Assembly (NCBI GenBank): GCA_027043685.1 | Contig: JALUFI010000061.1 | Span: 1 to 5,611, forward strand | Direction of reading: 5' to 3' | Source of the DNA: Pyrodictiaceae archaeon | GTDB taxonomy: Archaea > Thermoproteota > Thermoprotei_A > Sulfolobales > Pyrodictiaceae | Length of the DNA stretch: 5,611 nucleotides | Shown: one piece after another, positions 1 through 5,428 of the stretch | Layout: each line of letters starts with the position of its first letter | Numbering within the stretch: position 1 is the stretch's first letter | Translations under genes and position numbers: made by a program | The notes under the pieces: model-generated | Databases searched by the model: none | The model's input: the letters and a program-made list of their open reading frames with translations, nothing else | What the model was told of the DNA's origin: nothing

Positions 1-32
1 CTGTAAGGCCACCTAGGCTCCACAGCCCCCCT

Positions 33-728
33 CTACACCCCCGCAGAGCCAGCGCCGGAGCCCCCGCTATAGCCTGGCCTCACCCACTTCCCCTGGCCGG
101 TGAACCGTATGCCCTCGCTCCTCTCGACAAGCACGCCGCGGTAGAGGAAGCTCACCTGGCGGAGGGTGAGGTAGTAGTCAAAGTCGTTCAACGCGCTTAT
201 CCCGTCAAGCGGCATGTAGACGCGATACCAGCGGAGAGCCGCACTGGAAGCAGTGTGCAGTACACAGATATTCGCTACAGTGCCCACAACCACCACGTTC
301 TCAACGCCGTTTACCCGCAGAAGGTCATCAATAGGCGTCCCGTAGAAGCCGTCATACCTCGTCTTCTCAACAACAATCTCGCCCTCAACCGGCGCAAGCT
401 CGTCAATAATCCTCCAGCCCCACGTCCCCTTAACCACGTGGCGCCCCCAGATACGGAACTCCGGGTCATCCATGTAGTGCGTGTCCTGCGTAAAGATCGT
501 CAGCACGCCGCTCCTGCGAGCCCTCTCGAGGAGCAGGCGGATGGGCCCAATAGTCTTCTCAGCGGAGGGCACACGGAGAGCACCACCAGGCTTAACGAAG
601 TCATTCTGCATGTCAACGATAATCAACGCAGTACGGTCCGCGGGCAGGGACACCTCCTCCACAACCGGTATCTCCGGAACCTCTACCCGTAGTCCCCCAA
701 TCACCTTCCCACGGCCCGTCAAGGACAT
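33..728 (-). CDS. Nicotinamidase / isochorismatase-like cysteine hydrolase
   Basis: Predicted cytoplasmic amidohydrolase, most likely hydrolysing nicotinamide to nicotinate and ammonia in NAD salvage. With M1 at 728 the protein has 231 residues. The family triad is visible: Asp39 in IIVDMQNDF, Lys122 in VVEKTRYDGF, and nucleophile Cys155 in GTVANICVLHTA, where Val151-Ala152 is the expected cis-peptide site. Asp82 and His84 (QDTHY) and His97 (IWGRH) match the metal ligands of true nicotinamidases, and their spacing resembles the Pyrococcus enzyme as I recall it. This favours nicotinamidase over a generic isochorismatase-like hydrolase. An N-terminal extension of about 30 residues and a Gly/Ser-rich tail (about 216-231) lie outside the domain. 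Start choice: ATG at 728 has GGAGG only about 3 nt upstream; an in-frame ATG at 740 would suit a leaderless message. The open frame continues to 1085, but that part is antisense to the PLD gene and has no family signal. Function fairly secure; exact start uncertain. Confidence 0.9.
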   Translation of the reverse strand: MSLTGRGKVIGGLRVEVPEIPVVEEVSLPADRTALIIVDMQNDFVKPGGALRVPSAEKTIGPIRLLLERARRSGVLTIFTQDTHYMDDPEFRIWGRHVVKGTWGWRIIDELAPVEGEIVVEKTRYDGFYGTPIDDLLRVNGVENVVVVGTVANICVLHTASSAALRWYRVYMPLDGISALNDFDYYLTLRQVSFLYRGVLVERSEGIRFTGQGKWVRPGYSGGSGAGSAGV

Positions 729-740
729 CGCCCTCCTCAT

Positions 741-839
741 CCACGCCAATAGTGTCCCAGGCCGCGGGGGAATACGCATACACCCAGCCACTACACGGGG
801 CCAAGGCAGCGGCGGGGCCTGGGCGGGGAGGATGCAGAG
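741..839. promoter_or_regulatory. Divergent promoter region between nicotinamidase and PLD-like genes
   Basis: The two genes start back to back, so both promoters must lie here or slightly inside the genes. The only AT-rich patch is 771-784 (aatacgcatac and flanks), which is TATA-like on either strand. Read leftwards it would place a transcription start near 745-750, close to the nicotinamidase ATGs at 740 and 728. Read rightwards it would start near 800, giving the GTG at 840 a leader of roughly 40 nt. The match to a TATA consensus is weak. A Shine-Dalgarno-like GGGGAGG lies at 825-831, 8 nt before the GTG at 840, and supports that start. Confidence 0.35.
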
Positions 840-1502
840 GTGGCCAGGTGCCTGCTGCTCCTGCTCGTAATCGCGGCCCTCGTGGCTGCAGCCTCCCTTG
901 CAGGCCAGGCCGGGGAGACGGGTACCGCGGGCACGGTGCCCGGCAACGCGGGAGGCTCGCCCCATGAGACGCTGCACATAACAGTCACAGAGACAGTAAC
1001 GATAACCCGAACAGTAACAATAACGAGAGCCGAGACCACTGACCAGTTCATAGCAGACCGAGAGTACTACTCCGCCGCTGCCCACCTCATAGAGAAGGCT
1101 AGGAGATGCATCTGCATAGCAATGTACATAATGAAGTACGACCCAGGCGACCGCGACGACCCGGTCAACAGCCTCCTCAAGCTACTAGCCGAGAAGGCCC
1201 GGCAAGGCGTCAAGGTATACGTGCTCCTCGACGACGAGACCGCGAGGGACTACCCAGAGACCATAGCCTTCCTGCGCAGCGCCGGCATAAGCGTGAGGCT
1301 CGACGAGAGCCCCAGGCGAAGAATGCATGCCAAGCTACTCATAGTGGACAACGGGACCGTGCTCGCCGGCTCCCACAACTGGAGCGAGTCAGCGATGAAG
1401 TACAATCACGAGGCAAGCATAGAGACAAGCGACTCGGCGGTGGCCGAGGAGGCTGCAAGATACTTCCGCCAGTTATGGGAGAGGGGCAGGCCTGCGGGGT
1501 AG
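840..1502 (+). CDS. Secreted phospholipase D-like (single HKD) phosphodiesterase, probable nuclease
   Basis: A 220-residue exported protein with one PLD catalytic motif. Residues 1 to about 21 form a signal peptide (MARC, a Leu/Val/Ala core, then ASLAGQA) with no lipobox cysteine. A Gly-rich linker (22-40) and a Thr/Val-rich segment (46-66) containing TVTITR twice in tandem come next. The catalytic domain spans about 72-217. The motif is His163-x-Lys165-x4-Asp170, followed by Gly177-Ser178 and Asn180 (GSHNWSES), the standard HxK(x)4D(x)6GS pattern. With a single HKD motif it should act as a homodimer, like the Nuc-type nucleases of the family; DNA cleavage outside the membrane is the most likely role but is inferred. 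Two cysteines (90, 92) sit in the domain core. The GTG start at 840 is supported by GGGGAGG 8 nt upstream; the ATG at 832 is out of frame. Transcribed divergently from the nicotinamidase gene; no functional link is evident. Confidence 0.88.
   Translation: MARCLLLLLVIAALVAAASLAGQAGETGTAGTVPGNAGGSPHETLHITVTETVTITRTVTITRAETTDQFIADREYYSAAAHLIEKARRCICIAMYIMKYDPGDRDDPVNSLLKLLAEKARQGVKVYVLLDDETARDYPETIAFLRSAGISVRLDESPRRRMHAKLLIVDNGTVLAGSHNWSESAMKYNHEASIETSDSAVAEEAARYFRQLWERGRPAG
993..1028 (+). repeat. Two tandem imperfect 18-bp repeats within the PLD-like gene
   Basis: Copies at 993-1010 and 1011-1028 match at 15 of 18 positions and each encodes TVTITR. A partial related stretch (TVTE) precedes them at 981-992. 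The repeat forms part of the stalk-like segment between the signal peptide and the PLD domain. Confidence 0.7.
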
Positions 1503-1520
1503 TCCCGGTTGTTCTAAGGC

Positions 1521-1526
1521 TTATAT
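1521..1526 (+). promoter_or_regulatory. TATA box upstream of the small ORF at 1574
   Basis: TTATAT, preceded by ctaaggc (a partial BRE), stands out in GC-rich surroundings 18 nt after the PLD stop codon. Archaeal spacing predicts a transcription start near 1548-1552, leaving a leader of about 25 nt that holds GGGAGG at 1559-1564, 9 nt before the GTG at 1574. The agreement of TATA box, Shine-Dalgarno and start makes this the best promoter in the window. A short inverted repeat (GGCGC 1527-1531, GCGCC 1538-1542) lies between the TATA box and the expected start and could be an operator or chance in GC-rich DNA. Confidence 0.65.
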
Positions 1527-1573
1527 GGCGCGGCCCGGCGCCCCAGGCCCAGCTGCATGGGAGGCTGGGAGAC

Positions 1574-1780
1574 GTGGCTGGGAAGCACGGCAAGTACGCC
1601 TACGTGGAGCGCCGCGACGGCTGGTACGTGAAGGTGCGCGTATTCAAGAACCGGGACGAGAAGAGCCCCGACCGCTACCTAGTGGTCGGCCCCAAGAGGA
1701 GAGACGCGCCCCCAACGTTCCCGGTGCTCAAGGAGGAGGATCTCCCCGAGGAGGTGCGGCCAAGGCTCTACGAAGTCTAG
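1574..1780 (+). CDS. Conserved-looking small hypothetical protein, 68 aa
   Basis: A small basic protein without membrane segments, cysteines or a recognised catalytic motif. Residues 1-42 (GKHGKYAYVERRDGWYVKVR, then FKNRDEKSPDRYLVVGPKRR) alternate charged and aromatic/aliphatic residues as in a small beta-sheet fold. The tail (about 49-68; PVLKEEDLPEEVRPRLYEV) looks like a helix. I have a vague recollection of crenarchaeal domain-of-unknown-function proteins of this size with a KHGKYVY-like start (possibly DUF5622), but cannot confirm it. The GTG start is chosen because GGGAGG lies 9 nt upstream and a TATA box sits at 1521-1526; the frame stays open further upstream, but that part is a shadow of the PLD gene. 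The ATG at 1557 is out of frame and gives only about 25 codons. The gene ends 33 bp before the next one and probably leads that operon. Function unknown. Confidence 0.72.
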   Translation: MAGKHGKYAYVERRDGWYVKVRVFKNRDEKSPDRYLVVGPKRRDAPPTFPVLKEEDLPEEVRPRLYEV

Positions 1781-1813
1781 TCCCATTACCTCCTCCCGCC
1801 CCGGTGGTATCTT

Positions 1814-2851
1814 GTGCGTGGCGTCCTCCACGCCTACGACCTTGTTTACGCTGCAGTAGCCTCCCTCACAGCGTTCCTCGTAGTCCTAGTCATAGAGCCG
1901 GCGTGGATACGCGTAGCCCACGAGAGGGGGCTCGTGGGCAGGGACATGAACAAGCCCGGCCGCCCACCTGTTGCAGAGGCGGGCGGCGTCTGGGCTGTAG
2001 TGGGGCTGGCCTTCGGCCTCCTCGTCCTCGAGGCCCTTTACCGATACCTAGTGGGGAGCCTCTACCACCCCGCCGAGCTATTCGCTCTCGTGGCTCTCCT
2101 GCTCCTCTCGGCACTCCTCGGCTTCACGGACGACATACTTGGCTGGAAGAAGGGGCTCCCTGCCTGGCAGCGCGTAGCCTTCATGGCGCCGATATCGCTG
2201 CCCCTCGTGGTCATAAAGGCGGGTAAATCAACGATGGAGCTACCGCTCATAGGCATCGTCAACCTGGGCCTCGCCTACCCCCTAGTCCTTGTACCCATAG
2301 GCGTCCTAGGAGCGGCCAACGCGTTCAACATGATAGCCGGCTTGAACGGCCTCGAGGCAGGAATGGCAGTCATAATCTTCAGCTACACAGCCGCCTACGC
2401 GGCACTCAAGGGGGTAGTCCTCGTGGCCCAGGCAGCCCTGGTGGCTGTGGCGGCCTCCCTCGGCCTCCTGGTCTATAACTGGTACCCGGCCCGCGTCTTC
2501 CCCGGCAACGCATACACCTACGCAACCGGCGCCTACTACGCCGCAGTAGTCATAATAGGCAACATGGAGAAGTTCGGAGTCCTAATGTTCACCCTATACT
2601 TCCTAGAACTCATCCTCTTCCTCCGAGGGCTACGCCACGGAGTATACAAGGAGAACTTCGGCAAACCCCTCCCAGACGGCAGACTCGCGCCACCATATGA
2701 CCACGTATACAGCGTGACCCACGCAGTCATGAAGCTCTACTGGCGAGCCAAGGGAGGAGCAAACGAGAGAACAATAGTAGTCACGATACTAGCCCTCGAA
2801 GCAGCAATCGGCGCAGCACTCCTCGCCGCAGCGCTCCACGGCCTGCTCTAG
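1814..2851 (+). CDS. UDP-GlcNAc-1-phosphate:polyprenol-phosphate transferase-like, glycosyltransferase family 4 (AglH/DPAGT1 type)
   Basis: A polytopic membrane enzyme (345 aa, about 10 hydrophobic segments) expected to transfer a HexNAc-1-phosphate from a UDP-sugar to dolichyl phosphate, the first step of N-glycan assembly. Visible motifs in order: DMNKPGRP (44-51) followed by VAEAGG (53-58) in the first cytoplasmic loop; Asp106-Asp107 in LLGFTDDILGWKKGLP; the NAFNMIAGLNGLEAG block (169-183), with the A-G-x-N-G form typical of eukaryotic and archaeal GPTs rather than the bacterial DGL of MraY/WecA; and VFPGNAYTYATGA (228-240), where Asn232 replaces the Asp of the eukaryotic VFVGD motif. The last large loop (about 273-305) carries the DGRLAPP and SVTHAV stretches expected for sugar-nucleotide recognition. 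Start: GTG at 1814 with GGTGGT 5 nt upstream. It follows the 68-aa gene by 33 bp with no promoter between, so co-transcription is likely. Family assignment is strong; the exact sugar and lipid are not determined by sequence. Confidence 0.9.
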   Translation: MRGVLHAYDLVYAAVASLTAFLVVLVIEPAWIRVAHERGLVGRDMNKPGRPPVAEAGGVWAVVGLAFGLLVLEALYRYLVGSLYHPAELFALVALLLLSALLGFTDDILGWKKGLPAWQRVAFMAPISLPLVVIKAGKSTMELPLIGIVNLGLAYPLVLVPIGVLGAANAFNMIAGLNGLEAGMAVIIFSYTAAYAALKGVVLVAQAALVAVAASLGLLVYNWYPARVFPGNAYTYATGAYYAAVVIIGNMEKFGVLMFTLYFLELILFLRGLRHGVYKENFGKPLPDGRLAPPYDHVYSVTHAVMKLYWRAKGGANERTIVVTILALEAAIGAALLAAALHGLL

Positions 2852-2954
2852 CCCCATCATGCGACCGCTACAAAACCGAGAGAAAACCCTGCCAGGGACA
2901 CAGAGAGCAGCCCGGGGCGACAAGGAAACCTCCCCCGAGGAAAGGGAAGGTGCC

Positions 2955-3581
2955 ATGACCTACAGCATCCTCGCATTCGACCCCCTACTCGGCCAGGCAG
3001 GGGTCGCAGTCGTCTCGGGGAGCATAGCCGTGGGCTCCCGCGTCCCCTGGGGGCGCCACGGCGTAGGCGTGGTCGCGACCCAGGCCTACACGAATCCAGC
3101 GCTGGGCCCGCTCGTCCTCGAGTACCTAGTCAAGCTCTCATCCGCCGAGGAGGCGCTCGAGGCAGCCCTCCGGCACGACCCCAGCCCCGCCCACCGCCAG
3201 GTAGCGGTAGTCGACTACCGGGGAGGAGTGGCGGTCCACGACGGGGACTGGTGCCCAAGCTGGCACGGCTACCTAGTCAGCAGCCGCGAGCCAGCGGTCT
3301 GCATAGCCAACCTCGTAACCGGGCCAGAGGTATGCGAGGCCGCGATGGAGCGCCTGGAGGGCGTGAGGGGCACCCTCGCCGAGAGACTCCTAGAAGCAAT
3401 AGCAGCCGCCCACGCGGCCGGCGGGGACCGCCGGGGAGACAGGAGCGCGGCCCTCCTAGTCGTAGGGCAGACGGAGTACGCCCCCTACTACGACCGCATA
3501 ATAGACCTCAGGGTTGACTACGCCCAGGACCCCGTCCAGGAGCTGCGCCGCCTCTACCACCGCTACCTAGAAGGCCTCTAA
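2955..3581 (+). CDS. DUF1028 family protein, predicted Ntn-hydrolase fold
   Basis: The whole 208-residue protein fits the DUF1028 (COG3342) pattern as I know it: MTYSILAFDPLLGQAGVAV at the N-terminus, VGSRVPWGRHGVGVVATQAY with TNP (about 26-48), HRQVAVVDYRGGVAVHDG (about 80-97), NLVTGPEVCEAA (about 118-129), then AGGDRRGDRSAALLVV (about 155-170) and YYDRIIDLRVD near the end. The family is classed with N-terminal nucleophile hydrolases; substrate and reaction are not established. If that holds, Met removal would expose Thr2, a plausible nucleophile; this is inference. ATG at 2955 is chosen because similarity begins exactly there and AGGTG lies just upstream (2948-2952, unusually close). An in-frame ATG at 2859 would add 32 polar residues with no family resemblance. 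The 103-bp gap after the transferase gene contains no clear promoter. Its neighbours suggest no pathway. Confidence 0.85.
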   Translation: MTYSILAFDPLLGQAGVAVVSGSIAVGSRVPWGRHGVGVVATQAYTNPALGPLVLEYLVKLSSAEEALEAALRHDPSPAHRQVAVVDYRGGVAVHDGDWCPSWHGYLVSSREPAVCIANLVTGPEVCEAAMERLEGVRGTLAERLLEAIAAAHAAGGDRRGDRSAALLVVGQTEYAPYYDRIIDLRVDYAQDPVQELRRLYHRYLEGL

Positions 3582-3596
3582 CACGCAGCCCCGCCA

Positions 3597-3609
3597 GCCC
3601 CTCCGGGGC
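3597..3609. repeat. Short GC hairpin before the YkgJ-type gene
   Basis: GCCCC (3597-3601) and GGGGC (3605-3609) form a 5-bp stem with a TCC loop in the 37-bp gap between two genes, ending 9 nt before the TTG at 3619. It could shape the ribosome-binding region or be chance in GC-rich DNA. Confidence 0.3.
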
Positions 3610-3618
3610 ATCCAGGAC

Positions 3619-4248
3619 TTGACGCAGCAGGAGCCAAGCATAGAGGAGCTAGAGGAGTACACAAAACGCCTCATACCAGTGAAGCCGGGCCAGCCCATAA
3701 GGTTCCGATGCACCAGGTGCGGCCGCTGCTGCAGCGGAGGCCCAAACGTAGCCCTCACAGTCTACGACGTGGTCCGGATGGCACGGTTCCTCCGCATGCA
3801 CTGGAAACAGTTCCTACGAGGCTACGTCAAGGTAATAATAGCCGACCTCATCCCCCACATGCTCCTAAGAGGGGACGAGCGCGGCCGCTGCCTCTTCCTA
3901 GCAACCAGGCACGACGGCACAACACTATGCGTAATCTACCCAGCCAGGCCAATGAGGTGCCGCCTCTACCCCCTCCTAGTAGAGAGCCTCCAGCCCCAGA
4001 CCCTCTACCTAGACCCCAGGAGCCCGGGAGTGGGGCAAGGCCCCCCGCGCCCCCAGCCAGAGAAACTCATCAAGCAGTACATAGAGGAGCGGCGCCGCCA
4101 CTACCAGAAGCTACACCAGCTGATAGTAGAGCAAGGCCTCCCACCCCTGCAGGCACTATACCAGGCCCTGGACGAGGCATGGCAGGAAGCAGAGAAGGGA
4201 GCCAAATGGGCAGACCTAGACTACCTAGCAGCCCTGGGCTCAACATAA
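3619..4248 (+). CDS. YkgJ-type cysteine-cluster protein (putative zinc/iron-chelating domain)
   Basis: A soluble 209-residue protein with the complete cysteine pattern of the YkgJ/UPF0153 family. Cys31, Cys34, Cys37 and Cys38 lie in FRCTRCGRCCSGGP; Cys91 is in GRCLFL; Cys104 and Cys114 are in the block CVIYPARPMRCRLYP, which matches the family's C-x-I-Y-x-x-R-P-x-x-C-R-x-x-P. These residues are thought to bind a metal ion (Zn or Fe-S), but no reaction is established for the family. The N-terminal 20 residues are acidic and helical. Residues about 146-200 are charged and helix-forming (PEKLIKQYIEERRRHYQKL onward), an extension beyond the core. Start: TTG at 3619 is the only good candidate upstream of the cysteine cluster except a GTG at 3679; neither has a strong Shine-Dalgarno, though TTG keeps the helical N-terminus. 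It lies 37 bp after the DUF1028 gene and 82 bp before the FAD synthase fusion, consistent with one transcript. Confidence 0.85.
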   Translation: MTQQEPSIEELEEYTKRLIPVKPGQPIRFRCTRCGRCCSGGPNVALTVYDVVRMARFLRMHWKQFLRGYVKVIIADLIPHMLLRGDERGRCLFLATRHDGTTLCVIYPARPMRCRLYPLLVESLQPQTLYLDPRSPGVGQGPPRPQPEKLIKQYIEERRRHYQKLHQLIVEQGLPPLQALYQALDEAWQEAEKGAKWADLDYLAALGST

Positions 4249-4330
4249 GCAGCCACCACCCTCTACACCCACTCGCCACAAAACGCCCCGCCACGGCAGC
4301 AGCGAAGACAAACCCGGGGCAAAGAGAACA

Positions 4331-5092
4331 ATGCAGAGCAAACACGACGAGGCACGCCGGGATGTGAGCCCCGAGGAACGAGTACAAGCCTACATAGACA
4401 ACGTGGCCCAGGCACTAGAACAAATAGATGTCGATAAACTCGGCCCAGGCGACCAGCACATAGTAAACCTGGCCAAAGCCTACCTAGACGACGCAAAGCA
4501 CTACCTCGAAGAGAGACACGACGTCTTCACAGCACTAGCTTGCATAGCCTACGCGGAAGGCCTGCTAGACGCCCTACGCTGGCAAGGCAAGATCAACATA
4601 CAGTGGCAGCCACTAACCAAGCTCCTACAGCGCCCCAAGGTACTCGTAGCAGGCACCTTCGACCTCATACACCCAGGCCACATAGAGCTACTACGTCAGG
4701 CATGGCTCCACGGAAGAGTCCACGTAATAGTAGCCAGGGACAAGACAGTGGAGCGCATGAAGGGAAGACCCCCCATAGTACCCGAGCAGCAGAGACTCGA
4801 GGTAATCAAGGCAATACGCTACGTGCACAAAGCAGTGCTTGGAAGCACCAAGGACTTCCTGGAACCGGTGCTAGCGTTGAAGCCGGACATAATCCTCCTG
4901 GGCCCAGACCAGTGGGCAGACGAGGAATGGCTGAAACAGCAACTAGCTAAACACGGCCTCCACCCGGAAATAAAGCGGCTCCCGGAGAAGAAGCAGTGCC
5001 CCCTATGCAGCAGCACACTCATAGCGTGCAAGGCCCGCGAAACAATCCCCCCAGAGGCCTGTGAGCAGGCAAAGCAGGGCAGCACAGCTTAA
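4331..5092 (+). CDS. ribL: DUF357 domain fused to archaeal FAD synthase (RibL-like) nucleotidyltransferase
   Basis: A 253-residue two-domain protein. Residues about 15-92 are all-helical and resemble DUF357 (QHIVNLAKAYLDDAKHYLEE, then HDVFTALACIAYAEGLLDALRW), a domain of unknown function in archaea. From about 102 a cytidylyltransferase-like Rossmann domain begins with KVLVAGTFDLIHPGH, where Gly108-Thr109-Phe110-Asp111 and His114/His117 form the nucleotide-binding GTFDxxHxGH motif. It continues with VIVARDKTVERMKGRPP and LGPDQWADEEWL. Cys223-Pro-Leu-Cys226-Ser-Ser-Thr near the end stands where this superfamily has its ISSTxIR motif and resembles the conserved C-terminal cysteines of Methanocaldococcus RibL. 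RibL converts FMN plus ATP to FAD. The specificity is inferred from that tail; another sugar- or alcohol-phosphate nucleotidyltransferase is possible. Start: ATG at 4331 has no clear Shine-Dalgarno; GTG at 4364 is an alternative that keeps both domains. The gene ends 56 bp before the tRNA. Confidence 0.82.
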   Translation: MQSKHDEARRDVSPEERVQAYIDNVAQALEQIDVDKLGPGDQHIVNLAKAYLDDAKHYLEERHDVFTALACIAYAEGLLDALRWQGKINIQWQPLTKLLQRPKVLVAGTFDLIHPGHIELLRQAWLHGRVHVIVARDKTVERMKGRPPIVPEQQRLEVIKAIRYVHKAVLGSTKDFLEPVLALKPDIILLGPDQWADEEWLKQQLAKHGLHPEIKRLPEKKQCPLCSSTLIACKARETIPPEACEQAKQGSTA

Positions 5093-5132
5093 GACCCCCA
5101 ACACGCGTCAAGAACAATGACACGAGGCAAGA

Positions 5133-5149
5133 CCCCCTCCGTGAGGGGG
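5133..5149 (+). repeat. Perfect GC-rich hairpin abutting the tRNA-Thr 5' end
   Basis: CCCCCTC (5133-5139) and GAGGGGG (5143-5149) form a perfect 7-bp stem with a CGT loop. The last G of the stem is base 1 of the mature tRNA. In a precursor the leader could therefore compete with the acceptor stem or stack on it. It has no T-run, so it is not an obvious terminator for the gene ending at 5092. Confidence 0.6.
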
Positions 5150-5224
5150 CCGCCGTAGCTCAGCGGGCAGAGCGCCGGCCTTGTAAGCCGGTGGTCGCGG
5201 GTTCAAATCCCGCCGGCGGCTCCA
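5149..5224 (+). tRNA. tRNA-Thr (anticodon UGU), encoded CCA
   Basis: A complete cloverleaf with all stems Watson-Crick paired. Acceptor GCCGCCG (5149-5155) pairs with CGGCGGC (5214-5220); D-stem GCTC/GAGC (5158-5161, 5170-5173); anticodon stem CCGGC/GCCGG (5175-5179, 5187-5191) with loop CTTGTAA and anticodon TGT at 5182-5184; variable region TGGTC; T-stem GCGGG/CCCGC with loop TTCAAAT (5202-5208). The discriminator is T at 5221, as known for several archaeal tRNA-Thr, followed by a genomic CCA (5222-5224). There is no intron. It reads the ACA codon family. The strongly GC-paired stems fit a hyperthermophile. No clear TATA box sits at the usual distance; cttaag near 5088-5093, overlapping the stop of the preceding gene, is a weak candidate, so processing from an upstream transcript is possible. 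Confidence 0.97.
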
Positions 5225-5307
5225 CCTCATTCACTACACTCCACCCTAACCCTATTCCCTATTCCTCGTCCTTGGTGTAGCCTCACGGAGCACCGCCTAG
5301 TTAGAAC

Positions 5308-5335
5308 AATAAGATAAGCGTATTATTATCTTATT
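5308..5335. repeat. Perfect 10-bp inverted repeat, AT-rich
   Basis: AATAAGATAA (5308-5317) and TTATCTTATT (5326-5335) are exact reverse complements separated by 8 nt. A T-rich tail follows (5331-5343). The AT-only stem argues against a stable RNA hairpin at high temperature and suits a dimeric DNA-binding protein better, although a terminator after the tRNA cannot be excluded. Confidence 0.7.
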
Positions 5336-5428
5336 TCTGTATTTATGCTTTAATAATTTGACTAGAACCTTGTAAGGGTAGGTTATTACAGTTCCTTGTC
5401 TTGTGCGGGTGTAGATTAATCAGTGTAG

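Noticed and set aside
729..1085. N-terminal extension of the minus-strand nicotinamidase frame up to 1085
   Set aside because: It lies antisense to the signal peptide and repeat region of the PLD gene, is Cys/Tyr/Arg-rich with no family resemblance, and the hydrolase domain is complete from 728.
1106..1573. Upstream part of the frame that ends at 1780
   Set aside because: It overlaps the PLD gene in another frame and has the Arg/Pro-rich composition of a shadow reading; only the part after the TATA box and Shine-Dalgarno looks like protein.
1525..2226. A 233-codon plus-strand frame
   Set aside because: It overlaps the 68-aa gene and the transferase in a different frame and is rich in Arg, Pro and Gly with no motif, as expected of an alternative frame in GC-rich DNA.
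2859..2954. N-terminal extension of the DUF1028 protein
   Set aside because: The 32 residues are polar and low in family resemblance, whereas similarity starts exactly at the ATG at 2955 with AGGTG just before it.
3708..4367. A 219-codon plus-strand frame across the YkgJ gene and the following gap
   Set aside because: The Pro/Arg-rich composition is typical of a shadow frame; the intact cysteine-cluster protein occupies the other frame.
5200..5260. tRNA 3' end as an integration (att) site for a mobile element
   Set aside because: No second copy of the tRNA 3' segment is seen downstream within the window and no integrase is present.
5240..5270. Pyrimidine-rich ccctaaccctattccctatt stretch as a short tandem repeat
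   Set aside because: The units are irregular in length and sequence; it is better described as a pyrimidine-rich tract.
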